The position numbers and the translations under genes were made by a program. The notes under the pieces are model-generated. The model had not been told where the DNA came from and did not search any database. It saw only the letters and a list, made by a program, of their open reading frames with translations. This document shows, piece after piece, positions 43,886-52,867 of a stretch of 64,000 nt of DNA (positions are counted from its first letter, which is position 1; the number at the start of each line of letters is the position of its first letter). This stretch comes from Amycolatopsis regifaucium (lineage in GTDB: Bacteria > Actinomycetota > Actinomycetes > Mycobacteriales > Pseudonocardiaceae), in NCBI RefSeq assembly GCF_001613935.1, contig NZ_LQCI01000023.1, positions 62,001-126,000 of the forward strand, given 5' to 3'.

Positions 43886-44434
43886 ATGAGGCGTTCGATC
43901 ACCTTGTTCGTCGCCGCTCTCCTGCTGGCGGGTTGCGGCGCCGCCGAGACGCCGGCCGTCGCGCCTTCTTCTTCCGCCGCCCCGGCGGGAACCGAGTGGA
44001 TGGACGGCTTCTGCGGTTCCCTGATCGACTTCGCCAAGATCGGTGACTTCAAGATGCCCGACGTCGAACAGGGCGATGTCGCGAAGGCCCGGAACGCGAT
44101 GGACGAAGCCTTCGCCGTCTTCGCGCCTGGTTTCGACAACGCGGTGAAAGGCCTGAGCGCACTCGGGCAGGCGCCGAACGCGGAAGCCGAGACCGTGCGC
44201 AAGGACATCGTCGCCGCGCTGACGCCGATCCGGGATCGGATCGTCGCCGCGAAGACCGAACTGGAAGCCGCGCCGAAGGACGACAAGCGGGCCACTGCCG
44301 AGGCAGGGCTCGCGTTCCAGCGGATCGGCAAGGACATCAACGACATGCCCGACCCGTTCCAGCAGCTGGAAACGAACGCTTCGTTGAAAGCGCTGGCAGC
44401 ACAGGCCCCGAACTGCAAGAAGCTGCCTTCCTGA
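43886..44434 (+). CDS. Lipoprotein, function unknown (paralogue 1)
   Basis: 182 residues, ATG with GGGGGAG upstream. Signal with lipobox FVAALLLAGCGAAE, so the Cys at position 17 is probably lipidated and the protein sits on the outer face of the membrane. The mature part has WMDGFCGSLIDFAKI near the start, a long helical middle (ALGQAPNAEAETVRKDIVAAL) and a final Cys in APNCKKLP, suggesting one disulfide. The next gene has the same plan (W-x-x-G-x-C near the start, Cys near the end) and is a tandem paralogue. Confidence 0.75.
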   Translation: MRRSITLFVAALLLAGCGAAETPAVAPSSSAAPAGTEWMDGFCGSLIDFAKIGDFKMPDVEQGDVAKARNAMDEAFAVFAPGFDNAVKGLSALGQAPNAEAETVRKDIVAALTPIRDRIVAAKTELEAAPKDDKRATAEAGLAFQRIGKDINDMPDPFQQLETNASLKALAAQAPNCKKLPS

Positions 44435-44525
44435 ACTTTCTTGACGTCACGTTGATTTGCAATGCCCCCCGGTATCGGTACGGTCGGGGGCCAACTGGGA
44501 AGTCGTCAGGTCGGGAGGTGTTTTC

Positions 44526-45110
44526 GTGCGGCCGCGGTTCACCGTCCTTGCCGCGCTAGCAACAGGTATCGGACTCGGCCTCGCCGGGTGCGGGCACCAG
44601 CCCGCGGTGACTTCCCACGCCAGACAAGAAGGTCTCGCGACGGTCAGCGCGTCGCAGGCCGACCCCGCCTCCGCTTGGGCGGAGGGATACTGCGCCGCGT
44701 CCGGCGGTCTCGTGCGGACGCTGGCGACGTTGCCCAGCGTGAATCCGAGCACGCCACAGCTTGCGACCCAGACCTCCGGTGAGCTGATGGCCTCGGTGGT
44801 CGAAGGGCTGAACCGCACGTCTTCCGCGCTCGGGAAACTCGGGCCGTCCCCGGTCGCCGGTGGCGATGCTTCGCGGAACGCCGCCATAGCTCAGCTCAAC
44901 GGCATCCGCGCTCGCGCCGACGACGTACGTCGACGTCTCGACTCCTCAACGGATCCCGAGGCGGCGAAGACGGCGCTTCGCGATGCGAGGACGACTCTCG
45001 ACGAACTCGACCGCCTCGACCTTCTCAGGGGGCTTAACGACGTCCCTCAGCTCGCCGCGGCGGCCAGCCGGATCCCCGGTTGCCAGGATTTGGTCAAGCG
45101 ACCGCGCTGA
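44526..45110 (+). CDS. Lipoprotein, function unknown (paralogue 2)
   Basis: 194 residues from a GTG with GGGAGG upstream. Signal and lipobox ATGIGLGLAGCGHQ. The mature domain opens with SAWAEGYCAASGGLVRTLA and ends with IPGCQDLVKRPR, the same Cys spacing and helical middle (SALGKLGPSP, ARTTLDELDRLDLL) as the preceding lipoprotein. The two probably arose by duplication. A separate promoter is possible in the 91-bp gap. Role unknown. Confidence 0.72.
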   Translation: MRPRFTVLAALATGIGLGLAGCGHQPAVTSHARQEGLATVSASQADPASAWAEGYCAASGGLVRTLATLPSVNPSTPQLATQTSGELMASVVEGLNRTSSALGKLGPSPVAGGDASRNAAIAQLNGIRARADDVRRRLDSSTDPEAAKTALRDARTTLDELDRLDLLRGLNDVPQLAAAASRIPGCQDLVKRPR

Positions 45111-45162
45111 GTCATCGAGCTGTCACTGGCCATGAGTCGAACTTGTGTTCTATTGTGTGCGG

Positions 45163-45756
45163 GTGGACGGGACGATCTCGCTCTTCTCGGCGGAGGCGAG
45201 CGGGCCTGGGCTCGCCGACCTCGCCGGTGTGCTGTGCGGACCGGGGCGGATGGCGGGCTTCGGCCGGACGGCCGCGCGGCTGTCCGCCGTGGTCGACGAG
45301 CCGTGGAGAGCGCGCGCCCTGGCCAGGGAATGCCGTCGTCGTGGCGCGGAGGCGCAGGTCTCGGCCGCCGAATGCGGACGGCCGCTGGTGAGGACGCCGT
45401 TCCGCGTCGATCTGCTGCCGCTGGAGCGGCGCTGGACGCGGGGTGAAGAAAAGGTGCTGCCGGACGGGTTCCGGCTCGACGGCGCGATGCTGAGGATGTG
45501 GGTGCTGGCGGCGGGCAGTCCGCAGGGCAACGGCTACCTGCTCGCACTCGATCCGGAAGCGCCGGAGACGCATGAGCGGCTGATCAAGGCGCTTGCCCAG
45601 CTGGGCGTCCCGGCGAAGATCTTCAAGGGGGAAGAGGCGTTGCTGCGGATCACGGGCCGTCGGCGCCTGGCGCACGTACTGGAGCTGATCGGGGACGCGC
45701 CCGTGGGTGCGGAGCCCGCCTGGCCGAGTTTGGTGCCCGTGGTCCGCGCCGGGTGA
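45163..45756 (+). CDS. WhiA-like LAGLIDADG-fold protein without the HTH domain
   Basis: About 197 residues from GTG 45163; GTG 45145 or 45157 are other possible starts. None has a ribosome site, and TATTGT at about 45151 would suit a leaderless message from 45163. The second half, FRLDGAMLRMWVLAAG, then GYLLALDPEAPETHERLIKA and VPAKIFKGEEALLRITG, follows the pattern of the WhiA homing-endonuclease-like domain (fold, insertion, LG-x-x-A-K). The C-terminal HTH of WhiA is absent. A protein of this size occupies the same place before topA in mycobacteria. DNA-related function is inferred, not shown. Confidence 0.6.
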   Translation: MDGTISLFSAEASGPGLADLAGVLCGPGRMAGFGRTAARLSAVVDEPWRARALARECRRRGAEAQVSAAECGRPLVRTPFRVDLLPLERRWTRGEEKVLPDGFRLDGAMLRMWVLAAGSPQGNGYLLALDPEAPETHERLIKALAQLGVPAKIFKGEEALLRITGRRRLAHVLELIGDAPVGAEPAWPSLVPVVRAG

Positions 45757-45767
45757 ACCTTCGCCAA

Positions 45768-45824
45768 GTGCAATGAAAGGCCCCTTCATTGCAAATTTTG
45801 CAATGAAGGGGCCTTTCATTGCAC
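45768..45824. repeat. 57-bp palindrome, copy 4 of the 17-13-17 family
   Basis: Core 45773-45819: arm ATGAAAGGCCCCTTCAT, centre TGCAAATTTTGCA, complementary arm; GTGCA/TGCAC extends it by five bases each side. It lies 12 bp after the WhiA-like stop and 6 bp from the stop of the convergent protease gene, so it is well placed as a bidirectional terminator. The central bases are the only imperfection. Confidence 0.85.
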
Positions 45825-45829
45825 GAGAG

Positions 45830-46642
45830 TCAGGGTTTCGGCGCCTTGCAGTTCGGGTTCGCCAGGTCCAGCTCACTACGCGAAAGGCAGGAGGTCAGCT
45901 GATAGGTCTGTTCCCCGTAGTTGATGCCCTTCCGCACGGTCACCTTCCCGGCGGCGTCGACCTCGCACGGGTTGTTCATCGTGCAGCGTTGACCGCTTTC
46001 GTTGCCGGTGTTGTTGACGCCGACGACCTTTCCGGTCGAGGTCTCGATGATCGGCGACCCCGAGGTCCCGCCGATCGTCTTGCACGCCGAGGTGTACCTG
46101 ATCGAGTCCTTCCAGACCCAGTCCGCTTCATGCAGCTCGTGGACGAAGCCGTCGATGTTGCAGGAGTAGATCTTCTTCCAATACCCCGAGACCACGTCCA
46201 TCGCGACGCCGGCCGAAGGACGGGTCGGTGAGAGCGTCAGCGGGGCGATACCGTAGGTCGCTCGGATCTTGGAGTAGCTGGTGTCGAGCTGGTACAGCGA
46301 GACGTCGGTGTCGGTCATCGTCGCGTAGAGCAGCTTTTTCGCCTTGAGCGTGCCCAGTGACGAACGGCCGTCCTTGGACAGCAGGCTGAAGGTCCGTGCC
46401 GAGGGCTGGTTGACGATTACTTCTCCAGGGTCCGGGAAACCTTCCTGGAGGCAATGCCCGTTGGAGAGGACTAGGGCGGGGTCGTCGAGGCTCGCCTCGG
46501 GCGGCTTGACCACCGACCCGGAGCAGTTCGACAACGCCACCGTTCCGGCGAAGGTGGTCGTCGCCGCTTCCGCGGGAACAGCGCCGACCAGGGCGGATGC
46601 GGTCAGCATGGCGAACAGCGTGCCGATAAGTCGTCGGGTCAC
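45830..46642 (-). CDS. Secreted trypsin-like serine protease
   Basis: 270 residues from a GTG at 46642 with AAAGGA six bases upstream. A signal peptide (RLIGTLFAMLTASALVGAVPAEA) precedes a chymotrypsin-fold domain. The triad is seen as LVLSNGHCL (His), MTDTDVSLYQL (Asp) and TIGGTSGSPIIE (Ser). Several Cys (CSGSVV, GHCL, SCNIDG, SACKTIG, CTMNNPC) suggest disulfides stabilising an extracellular enzyme. It diverges from topA with a 269-bp gap; specificity cannot be told. Confidence 0.83.
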   Translation of the reverse strand: MTRRLIGTLFAMLTASALVGAVPAEAATTTFAGTVALSNCSGSVVKPPEASLDDPALVLSNGHCLQEGFPDPGEVIVNQPSARTFSLLSKDGRSSLGTLKAKKLLYATMTDTDVSLYQLDTSYSKIRATYGIAPLTLSPTRPSAGVAMDVVSGYWKKIYSCNIDGFVHELHEADWVWKDSIRYTSACKTIGGTSGSPIIETSTGKVVGVNNTGNESGQRCTMNNPCEVDAAGKVTVRKGINYGEQTYQLTSCLSRSELDLANPNCKAPKP

Positions 46643-46911
46643 GTGGAGTCCTTTCGGGTCGGCGTGGATATCAAGTGAAGCGTTGGCGGCCACGGTGTCA
46701 CCACCGTCGAACGGAGGGTGTTCGCCCCGTCACGCGGTACCCACAGGGGACGTGTCCGACATCACGTGCTAGGTGTTGAAAGGAAACATCGGCGAGGTCA
46801 GCGGCGATGCGCTGGACACACGATCGGCGGCGTGTTGCCCCACCTAGACGTGGTCCGGGTGGTGCGAGCGTGCACACTGACGGGTCGAGAGGCGGCGCGA
46901 AGGCGCCGAAG

Positions 46912-49809
46912 ATGAGCGGAGAGCAGGACAGCGTGGCAGGAGCACGGACGAAGAAGACCGCGGCGTCGGACGACGGCGCGGGGCGTCGTCGGCTGGTGAT
47001 CGTCGAGTCGCCGACCAAGGCCCGCAAGATCGCCCCGTACCTCGGCGCGAACTACGTCGTGGAGTCCTCCGTCGGGCACATCCGTGACCTTCCCCGCGGC
47101 GCGGCCGACGTGCCCGCCCAGTACAAGGGCGAGTCGTGGGCACGGCTGGGTGTCGACGTCGACAACGACTTCAAGGCGCTCTACGTCGTCACGCCGGACA
47201 AGAAGTCCAAGGTCACCGAGCTGAAGGGCTTGTTGAAGGACGTCGACGAGCTCTACCTGGCCACGGACCCCGACCGCGAGGGCGAAGCCATCGCGTGGCA
47301 TCTGCTGGAGACCCTGAAGCCGAAGGTCCCGGTCCGCCGGATGGTCTTCCACGAGGTCACCGAGCAGGCGATCCGCGCCGCGGCCGACAGCACCCGTGAA
47401 CTCGACGGCGACCTGGTCGACGCGCAGGAGACCCGCCGCATCCTCGACCGTCTTTACGGCTACGAGGTCTCGCCCGTGCTGTGGAAGAAGGTCATGCCGA
47501 AGCTCTCGGCGGGCCGCGTGCAGTCCGTGGCGACCCGCATCGTGGTCGAGCGGGAGCGCGAGCGCATGCGCTTCACCTCGGCGTCGTACTGGGACATCTC
47601 CGCGACGATGGACGCCGGTGCCGAGGCGTCGCCCCGGAACTTCCCGGCCAGGATGATCGCCGTCGACGGCGCGCGTCTGGCCACGGGCCGTGACTTCGGC
47701 TCCGACGGGCGGCTGAAGGCTTCGAACAACGAGATCCGCGTGCTGGCCGAGGCCGACGCCGTGCGGCTGGCCGAGGCGCTGAAGAACCGTGACTTCAAGG
47801 TCGCGAGCGTCGAAGAGAAGCCGTACACGCGGAAGCCGTACGCGCCCTTCATGACCTCGACTCTCCAGCAGGAGGCCGGCCGCAAGCTGCGGTTCACCTC
47901 CGAGCGCACCATGCGGATCGCGCAGAAGCTGTACGAGAACGGGTACATCACTTATATGCGTACCGACTCCACGACGCTGTCGGAGTCGGCGATCTCGGCG
48001 GCGCGCAGCCAGGCGACGCAGCTGTACGGCAAGGAATACGTCTCGCCGTCGCCGCGCCAGTACACCCGCAAGGTGAAGAACGCGCAGGAAGCCCACGAGG
48101 CGATCCGCCCCTCGGGAGAGGTCTTCCGCACGCCGGGCCAGGTCGCGAAGGATCTGGACACCGACGAGTACCGCCTCTACGAGATGATCTGGCAGCGCAC
48201 GATCGCTTCGCAGATGGCGGACGCGAAGGGCACCACGATGTCGGTGCGCATCGTCGGCACCGCCACCAGCGGCGAGGAGGTCACGTTCGCCTCCTCGGGC
48301 CGCACGATCACCTTCGCCGGGTTCCTCAAGGCGTACGTCGAGGCCGTCGACACCGAGAGCGGTGGCGAGGCGGACGACAAGCAGAGCCGTCTCCCGCAGC
48401 TGGTCAAGGAGCAGGCGCTGACCGCGACCGAGCTGAGCCCGGACGGGCACACCACGTCGCCCCCGGCGCGCTACTCGGAGCCGAGCCTGGTCAGCAAGCT
48501 CGAAGAGCTGGGCATCGGCCGCCCGTCGACGTACGCGTCGATCATCAAGACCATCCAGGACCGCGGCTACGTGTGGAAGAAGGGTTCCGCGCTGGTGCCC
48601 TCCTGGGTCGCGTTCGCCGTGATCGGGCTGATGGAGCGCCATTTCGAGCGGCTGGTCGACTACGACTTCACCGCCGGCATGGAGGACGAACTCGACCGCA
48701 TCGCCGCCGGTGACGAGCACCGGACGCAGTGGCTGTCGAAGTTCTACTTCGGTGGCGACATGGGTGTCGACGGCTCCGTGGGCAGGCTCGGCGGGCTGAA
48801 GAAGCTGGTCGGCTCCGGTGTCGAGGACATCGACGCCCGCGAGATCAACTCGATCCCGCTGTTCAGCGACGCCGACGGCCACACCGTCGTCGTGCGGGTC
48901 GGCCGTTACGGCCCGTACCTCGAGCGTGAGGTCGACGGGACCTCGCAGCGGGCGAACCTGCCCGAGGACCTGCCGCCGGACGAGCTGACCCCGGAGGTCG
49001 CGGAGAAGCTCTTCGCGACGCCGCAGGAAGGGCGCGTGCTCGGCACGGACCCGGTCAGCGGGCACGAAATCGTGGCGAAGGAAGGCCGCTTCGGCCCGTA
49101 CGTCACCGAGCTCCTGCCGGAGCCGGAGCCACTGCCCGAGAACGCGACGGCCGCGCAGAAGAAGGCCGCGAAGGCGAAGCAGCCGAAGCCGCGTACGGGT
49201 TCGCTGTTCAAGTCGATGTCGATCGAGACGATGACCCTCGAAGACGCGCTGAAGCTGCTTTCGCTGCCGCGCGTGGTCGGCAAGGATCCGGAGTCCGGCG
49301 ACGAGATCACCGCGCAGAACGGGCGCTACGGGCCGTACCTGAAGAAGGGCACGGACTCGCGTTCGCTCACGACCGAGGACCAGCTGTTCTCGATCACGCT
49401 CGAAGAGGCGCTGAAGATCTACTCGGAGCCGAAGCAGCGTGGCCGCTCCGCGACCGCGAAGCCGCCGCTGAAGGAGCTGGGCGACGACCCGGTGTCCGGT
49501 AAGCCGATGGTGGTCAAGGACGGCCGCTTCGGTCCGTACGTGACCGATGGCGAGTACAACGCGACGCTGCGGAAGTCGGACAGCATCGAGGAGCTGACCG
49601 CCGAGCGCGGTGCCGAACTGCTGGCGGAGAAGCGCGCGAAGGGTCCGGCGCCGAAGCGCAAGGCTCCGGCGCGCAAGCCCGCGGCGTCGAAGACGACGGC
49701 CACCAAGACGGCCGCGGCGAAGAAGACCACCGCGACCAAGACCGGGACTACCAAGACTGCGGCTGCGAAGAAGCCCGCTTCGCGCTCTACGGCCACGAAG
49801 ACGAAGTAG
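46912..49809 (+). CDS. topA: DNA topoisomerase I
   Basis: 965 residues. The TOPRIM domain begins RRLVIVESPTKARKIAPYL with the acidic pair in LATDPDREGEAIAWH. The catalytic Tyr is in ENGYITYMRTDSTTL. The C-terminal half has repeated topoisomerase C-terminal modules (VGRYGPYLE, EGRFGPYVTE, NGRYGPYLKK, DGRFGPYVTD), as in actinobacteria that lack zinc fingers, and ends in a Lys/Ala/Thr-rich tail of about 60 residues. The enzyme relaxes negative supercoils. It is followed by a strong hairpin. Confidence 0.97.
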   Translation: MSGEQDSVAGARTKKTAASDDGAGRRRLVIVESPTKARKIAPYLGANYVVESSVGHIRDLPRGAADVPAQYKGESWARLGVDVDNDFKALYVVTPDKKSKVTELKGLLKDVDELYLATDPDREGEAIAWHLLETLKPKVPVRRMVFHEVTEQAIRAAADSTRELDGDLVDAQETRRILDRLYGYEVSPVLWKKVMPKLSAGRVQSVATRIVVERERERMRFTSASYWDISATMDAGAEASPRNFPARMIAVDGARLATGRDFGSDGRLKASNNEIRVLAEADAVRLAEALKNRDFKVASVEEKPYTRKPYAPFMTSTLQQEAGRKLRFTSERTMRIAQKLYENGYITYMRTDSTTLSESAISAARSQATQLYGKEYVSPSPRQYTRKVKNAQEAHEAIRPSGEVFRTPGQVAKDLDTDEYRLYEMIWQRTIASQMADAKGTTMSVRIVGTATSGEEVTFASSGRTITFAGFLKAYVEAVDTESGGEADDKQSRLPQLVKEQALTATELSPDGHTTSPPARYSEPSLVSKLEELGIGRPSTYASIIKTIQDRGYVWKKGSALVPSWVAFAVIGLMERHFERLVDYDFTAGMEDELDRIAAGDEHRTQWLSKFYFGGDMGVDGSVGRLGGLKKLVGSGVEDIDAREINSIPLFSDADGHTVVVRVGRYGPYLEREVDGTSQRANLPEDLPPDELTPEVAEKLFATPQEGRVLGTDPVSGHEIVAKEGRFGPYVTELLPEPEPLPENATAAQKKAAKAKQPKPRTGSLFKSMSIETMTLEDALKLLSLPRVVGKDPESGDEITAQNGRYGPYLKKGTDSRSLTTEDQLFSITLEEALKIYSEPKQRGRSATAKPPLKELGDDPVSGKPMVVKDGRFGPYVTDGEYNATLRKSDSIEELTAERGAELLAEKRAKGPAPKRKAPARKPAASKTTATKTAAAKKTTATKTGTTKTAAAKKPASRSTATKTK

Positions 49810-49837
49810 CGCGCTCAAGCTCGGCCCAAGTGTCATA

Positions 49838-49878
49838 AGGGGTCTCCACAGGACGAATTTCGTCCCGTGGAGACCCCT
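49838..49878. terminator. Hairpin terminator after topA
   Basis: AGGGGTCTCCAC pairs with GTGGAGACCCCT, and GGACGAA with TTCGTCC inside, giving a stem of about 19 bp with one internal mismatch. It starts 29 bp after the topA stop. Confidence 0.8.
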
Positions 49879-49976
49879 CCTGCCGTTCGGCGGAGACGAG
49901 GAAGGCGGGGGCGGGAAGCGATGGCAAAGGTCCCTTGATACCGCTCACCGACCGCTCGCCGACCGACCTCACCCAT

Positions 49977-49992
49977 TCGAACAAAAGTTCTA
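49977..49992. promoter_or_regulatory. SOS box (LexA operator), 11 of 12 consensus bases
   Basis: TCGAAC-AAAA-GTTCTA matches the actinobacterial LexA operator TCGAAC-N4-GTTCGA at 11 of 12 defined positions. It is 34 bp upstream of the GTG at 50026, a usual distance for LexA-repressed promoters. It controls, if real, the operon of two EspG-like proteins and two membrane proteins. Confidence 0.65.
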
Positions 49993-50025
49993 AAAATTGT
50001 CGGTACCAGGGTGTTCAATGGTCGG

Positions 50026-50817
50026 GTGAGCACTTCAACGACCGGTTTTTCAACGACTTCCGTCTTCGACGTCATCGACGAGGTCGTCGCCCCGCTGGCC
50101 GCCGAGGTTCCGGAGCGACCCTCGGTGATGGAGTTCTACGATCCGGACCTTTCCGTGCCACCGGTGCTGGCCGACGAGGAGCCGACGCCGGGGCTCACCC
50201 TTGCCGAGGAGGTGGAGCAGTACACCCGGTTCGTCAGCGGGATGACGGCGATCGGGCTGGCCCCCGGCGGCGAGGTCACTCCGGAAGCCGTCGGGCTGTA
50301 TCGCGCGCTGCGCGGAGGGTTCATCCGCGGTGTGGTGACCGGGGTGTTCCCGTCGCGCCGTGAGCCGTGGGAGGTCCGGTTCTTCGGCGACGAGGACTAC
50401 ACCACGGTGCTGAACAAGCTCGGCAGGCGGGCGCGGCTGCGGTCCGGTTTCCTGAGCGCGCTGCCGGGCTGGGTGTTCGACGGGCTGCCCGACCATCCGC
50501 AGGGCGCGGGCGAGACGGTACGCATCGAGACGGACGCGGGCGGGTTGATCCCGGCGCAGGCCCGCGAAGCGCTCGAGGTGATCCGTGAGGGTGCTTCGCG
50601 GCCGCGTCACGGCACGGTCCTGGTCGACCTCGCGGTGCGGAACGCCATCCTCGCCGAATACCCGCACGGTGCCTTCGGCCTGGTCGACAACGACCTCGGC
50701 CGCTACCAGTTCAGCGCGGCGATGAACGGCACCGGCCGGTGGACGCTCACCTGGGGTCCGGCCACCCGGTCGACGGCCGAACAGTGGATCGTGAAGGCGG
50801 TGCAGAACCATGCGTGA
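50026..50817 (+). CDS. EspG-like protein (type VII secretion chaperone fold), paralogue 1
   Basis: 263 residues from GTG 50026 (GTG 50011 is possible). It has no signal peptide or membrane span. The C-terminal part, GASRPRHGTVLVDLAV, AFGLVDNDLGRYQF and GRWTLTWGPATRS, follows the pattern of ESX secretion-associated EspG proteins (RPR-G, then D-x-D-x-GRY, then W-x-x-x-P). A helical N terminus leads to YTRFVSGMTAIGLAPGGEV. EspG proteins are cytosolic chaperones for type VII substrates; no ESX core gene or PE/PPE substrate is nearby, so this is a fold-level call. An SOS box lies just upstream. The stop overlaps the next start by eight bases. Confidence 0.55.
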   Translation: MSTSTTGFSTTSVFDVIDEVVAPLAAEVPERPSVMEFYDPDLSVPPVLADEEPTPGLTLAEEVEQYTRFVSGMTAIGLAPGGEVTPEAVGLYRALRGGFIRGVVTGVFPSRREPWEVRFFGDEDYTTVLNKLGRRARLRSGFLSALPGWVFDGLPDHPQGAGETVRIETDAGGLIPAQAREALEVIREGASRPRHGTVLVDLAVRNAILAEYPHGAFGLVDNDLGRYQFSAAMNGTGRWTLTWGPATRSTAEQWIVKAVQNHA

Positions 50818-51583
50818 GCCGACGACGGTGCGGGAACTGATGAAGCGGGCCGCTGAGCCGGTGCTGCGCGCGGTGCCGGAGCGCCGGAGCGTGTACCTGG
50901 GCTACGACCCGGAGATCACCGACGACGAGATCCGCCGTCTGTGCCCCTCCTATGACGAGCCGGCGGATCTGGTCACGCAGGCGGAGCGGTACGCGGCCAA
51001 GGCCGCGATGCTCGAAGAGGCCGGGCTGATGGAGAACGGCGAGATCCATCCCGCCGCGGTCCAGATGCACGGCGTGATGCTGCGGGGTTCGGTGCGAGGC
51101 GTCCTCACCGGCGTCTTCGCGTCCGCTCCCCGTGCGGTGCGGGTCGATTGCTACGGCGACGGGCACCAGGCGGTCGTGTGGCGGATGCGGTCCGGGCGGC
51201 GGACCACGTTCAGCCTCAGCGACTTCGGCGAACTGGGCGCCCGGGTCTTCGGCGGGCTCCCGCACGTCCCCGCCGGTGAAACCGCCCCGCTGCGCGTCCG
51301 CATCGACGAGCACGGCGTGCCGTTGCCGGGCCAGGAAGAGGAGGTCGGCCTGGTCGCCGAGATGGTGAGCCGTCCGCGGACCGGGACGGCGATCCTCGAC
51401 CTGGTCGCCTTCGGCGGGCTGAACGCGGAGTACCCGGACTACGGGTTCGTGATCATCGACAACGATTCGGGGAGGTTCGTTTTGTACGTGGCCCCTTCCG
51501 AAGGGTGGCTCATGTTCGGTGGAATGGACCGCCGGGCACTGGCGGGCTGGCTGCACGAGGCGGTGGACTTGAGCCGGACGTAG
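50810..51583 (+). CDS. EspG-like protein, paralogue 2
   Basis: 257 residues from ATG 50810. Its ending mirrors paralogue 1: MVSRPRTGTAILDLVAF, GFVIIDNDSGRFVLY and EGWLMFGGMDRRALAGWL. Its start has ERRSVYLGYDPEITDDEI where paralogue 1 has ERPSVMEFYDPDLSVPPV, showing tandem duplication. The middle differs more. Both lack membrane segments. It is translationally coupled to paralogue 1, so the pair could form a heterodimer; that is inference. Confidence 0.55.
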   Translation: MREPTTVRELMKRAAEPVLRAVPERRSVYLGYDPEITDDEIRRLCPSYDEPADLVTQAERYAAKAAMLEEAGLMENGEIHPAAVQMHGVMLRGSVRGVLTGVFASAPRAVRVDCYGDGHQAVVWRMRSGRRTTFSLSDFGELGARVFGGLPHVPAGETAPLRVRIDEHGVPLPGQEEEVGLVAEMVSRPRTGTAILDLVAFGGLNAEYPDYGFVIIDNDSGRFVLYVAPSEGWLMFGGMDRRALAGWLHEAVDLSRT

Positions 51584-51618
51584 CCGCCTTCGGGCGTTGA
51601 CGGACGAGGGGGACGGCG

Positions 51619-52854
51619 ATGGACCTGGACCGGCGGGCGGCCGACGCGTGGTTTCGGCGGCGAGGGCTGCCGATGGTCATCCACCGGCGAAGGCGCGGCT
51701 CGGGCGTGTTGCGCCGTTCGACGCCCGGGCTGGTGTTCCTGTGCCTGCTCGACCTGTTGCTGGCCGGGTTGCTGAAACTGCTCGACGTTCCCGCGGAAGT
51801 GCTCGAAGCCCGGATGCGCGGCAGTGGCCTGGCCTATGTCCTCGGTGTGTTGGCGCTGATGTTCGCCGTGGTCGTGGTGCCGGCGGTCGCCGGACGCCTG
51901 ATGGCGAGGCTGCTCCGCGTGTTGTCGGACATCCGGGTCCGGCTGGCCGTCATGGGAGTGACGATCGGGTTCTGGCTGCTGGTGCTGCCGATCGGCGAAC
52001 GTCTCACCGGGCTGGTGTCGTGGGACGACCCGCTGTGGGTCGCCGTGCTCACCAACGTCGTCGCGTTGGCCGTGCTGATGTTCCTGGTGCGGATCGGTGT
52101 CGGCTCGATCCTGACCTGGGCGGCGCGGAGCGCGGTCCAGCAGGTCAGGGCCATCGGCATGCTGGCTTCACGGGCGTTGCCGCTGCTCCTGCTGGTGGTG
52201 ATGTTCAGCTTCTTCACCGCCGAGCTGTGGCAGGCCGTGGAACGGCTGAGCCCCGGCCGGTTGTGGCTGGTGGTCGGCTTCCTCGTCTTGATCGGCGCGG
52301 TGTTCCTCGCGTCGATGCTGTCCGACGAGATCAAGGAGCTGAAGTCCTGGACCGTCGAGCCCGGGATGACCGTGCTGCGCGGTACGCCGTTCGACGACGA
52401 TGACACGTCGCCGGAGCCCGCCATGTTGTCGAGGGCGGCCCTGACGAGGACGGAGCGGCTGAACATCGCCCTGGTGCTGTTCCTCGCGCAGGCGGTGCAG
52501 ATCGTGGCGTTCGGGGTGCTGGTGTTCGCCTTCTTCGTCGTGTTCGGGGTGCTGATCCTCCGGCCGGAGGTCGTGACGGTGTTCGCCGGCCGTGAATCGG
52601 CGCCCGGGACACTGCTGGGTGTCCCCCTTCCGGTGAGTTCCGCGCTCATCAACGTGTCGCTTTTCCTTGCGGTTTTCTCCGGCTTGTACTTCGCCGCATC
52701 AACCGCGACAGATGCCCGGTACCGGCGTTCTTTCTTCGAACCTTTGCTGGAGGATGTGAAGATCAGCCTTGCCGCGCGTGACATTTATCTGGCCCATTGG
52801 GCGGATGTGCGCCGGGCCGAGGTGGTTACCCTGGAAGCAGAGGACATTCCGTAG
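51619..52854 (+). CDS. Polytopic membrane protein of unknown function
   Basis: 411 residues, GAGGGGGAC ribosome region. A short basic N terminus (RRRGLPMVIHRRRRGSG) precedes two hydrophobic segments, then two more pairs of helices, a soluble loop around EIKELKSWTVEPG and DDDDTSPEP, and two final helices. The C terminus (RRSFFEPLLEDVKISLAARDIY) is amphipathic. No known family was recognised. It lies 35 bp after the EspG-like genes in the same direction. Confidence 0.7.
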   Translation: MDLDRRAADAWFRRRGLPMVIHRRRRGSGVLRRSTPGLVFLCLLDLLLAGLLKLLDVPAEVLEARMRGSGLAYVLGVLALMFAVVVVPAVAGRLMARLLRVLSDIRVRLAVMGVTIGFWLLVLPIGERLTGLVSWDDPLWVAVLTNVVALAVLMFLVRIGVGSILTWAARSAVQQVRAIGMLASRALPLLLLVVMFSFFTAELWQAVERLSPGRLWLVVGFLVLIGAVFLASMLSDEIKELKSWTVEPGMTVLRGTPFDDDDTSPEPAMLSRAALTRTERLNIALVLFLAQAVQIVAFGVLVFAFFVVFGVLILRPEVVTVFAGRESAPGTLLGVPLPVSSALINVSLFLAVFSGLYFAASTATDARYRRSFFEPLLEDVKISLAARDIYLAHWADVRRAEVVTLEAEDIP

Positions 52855-52867
52855 TGAGGTGGTCACC

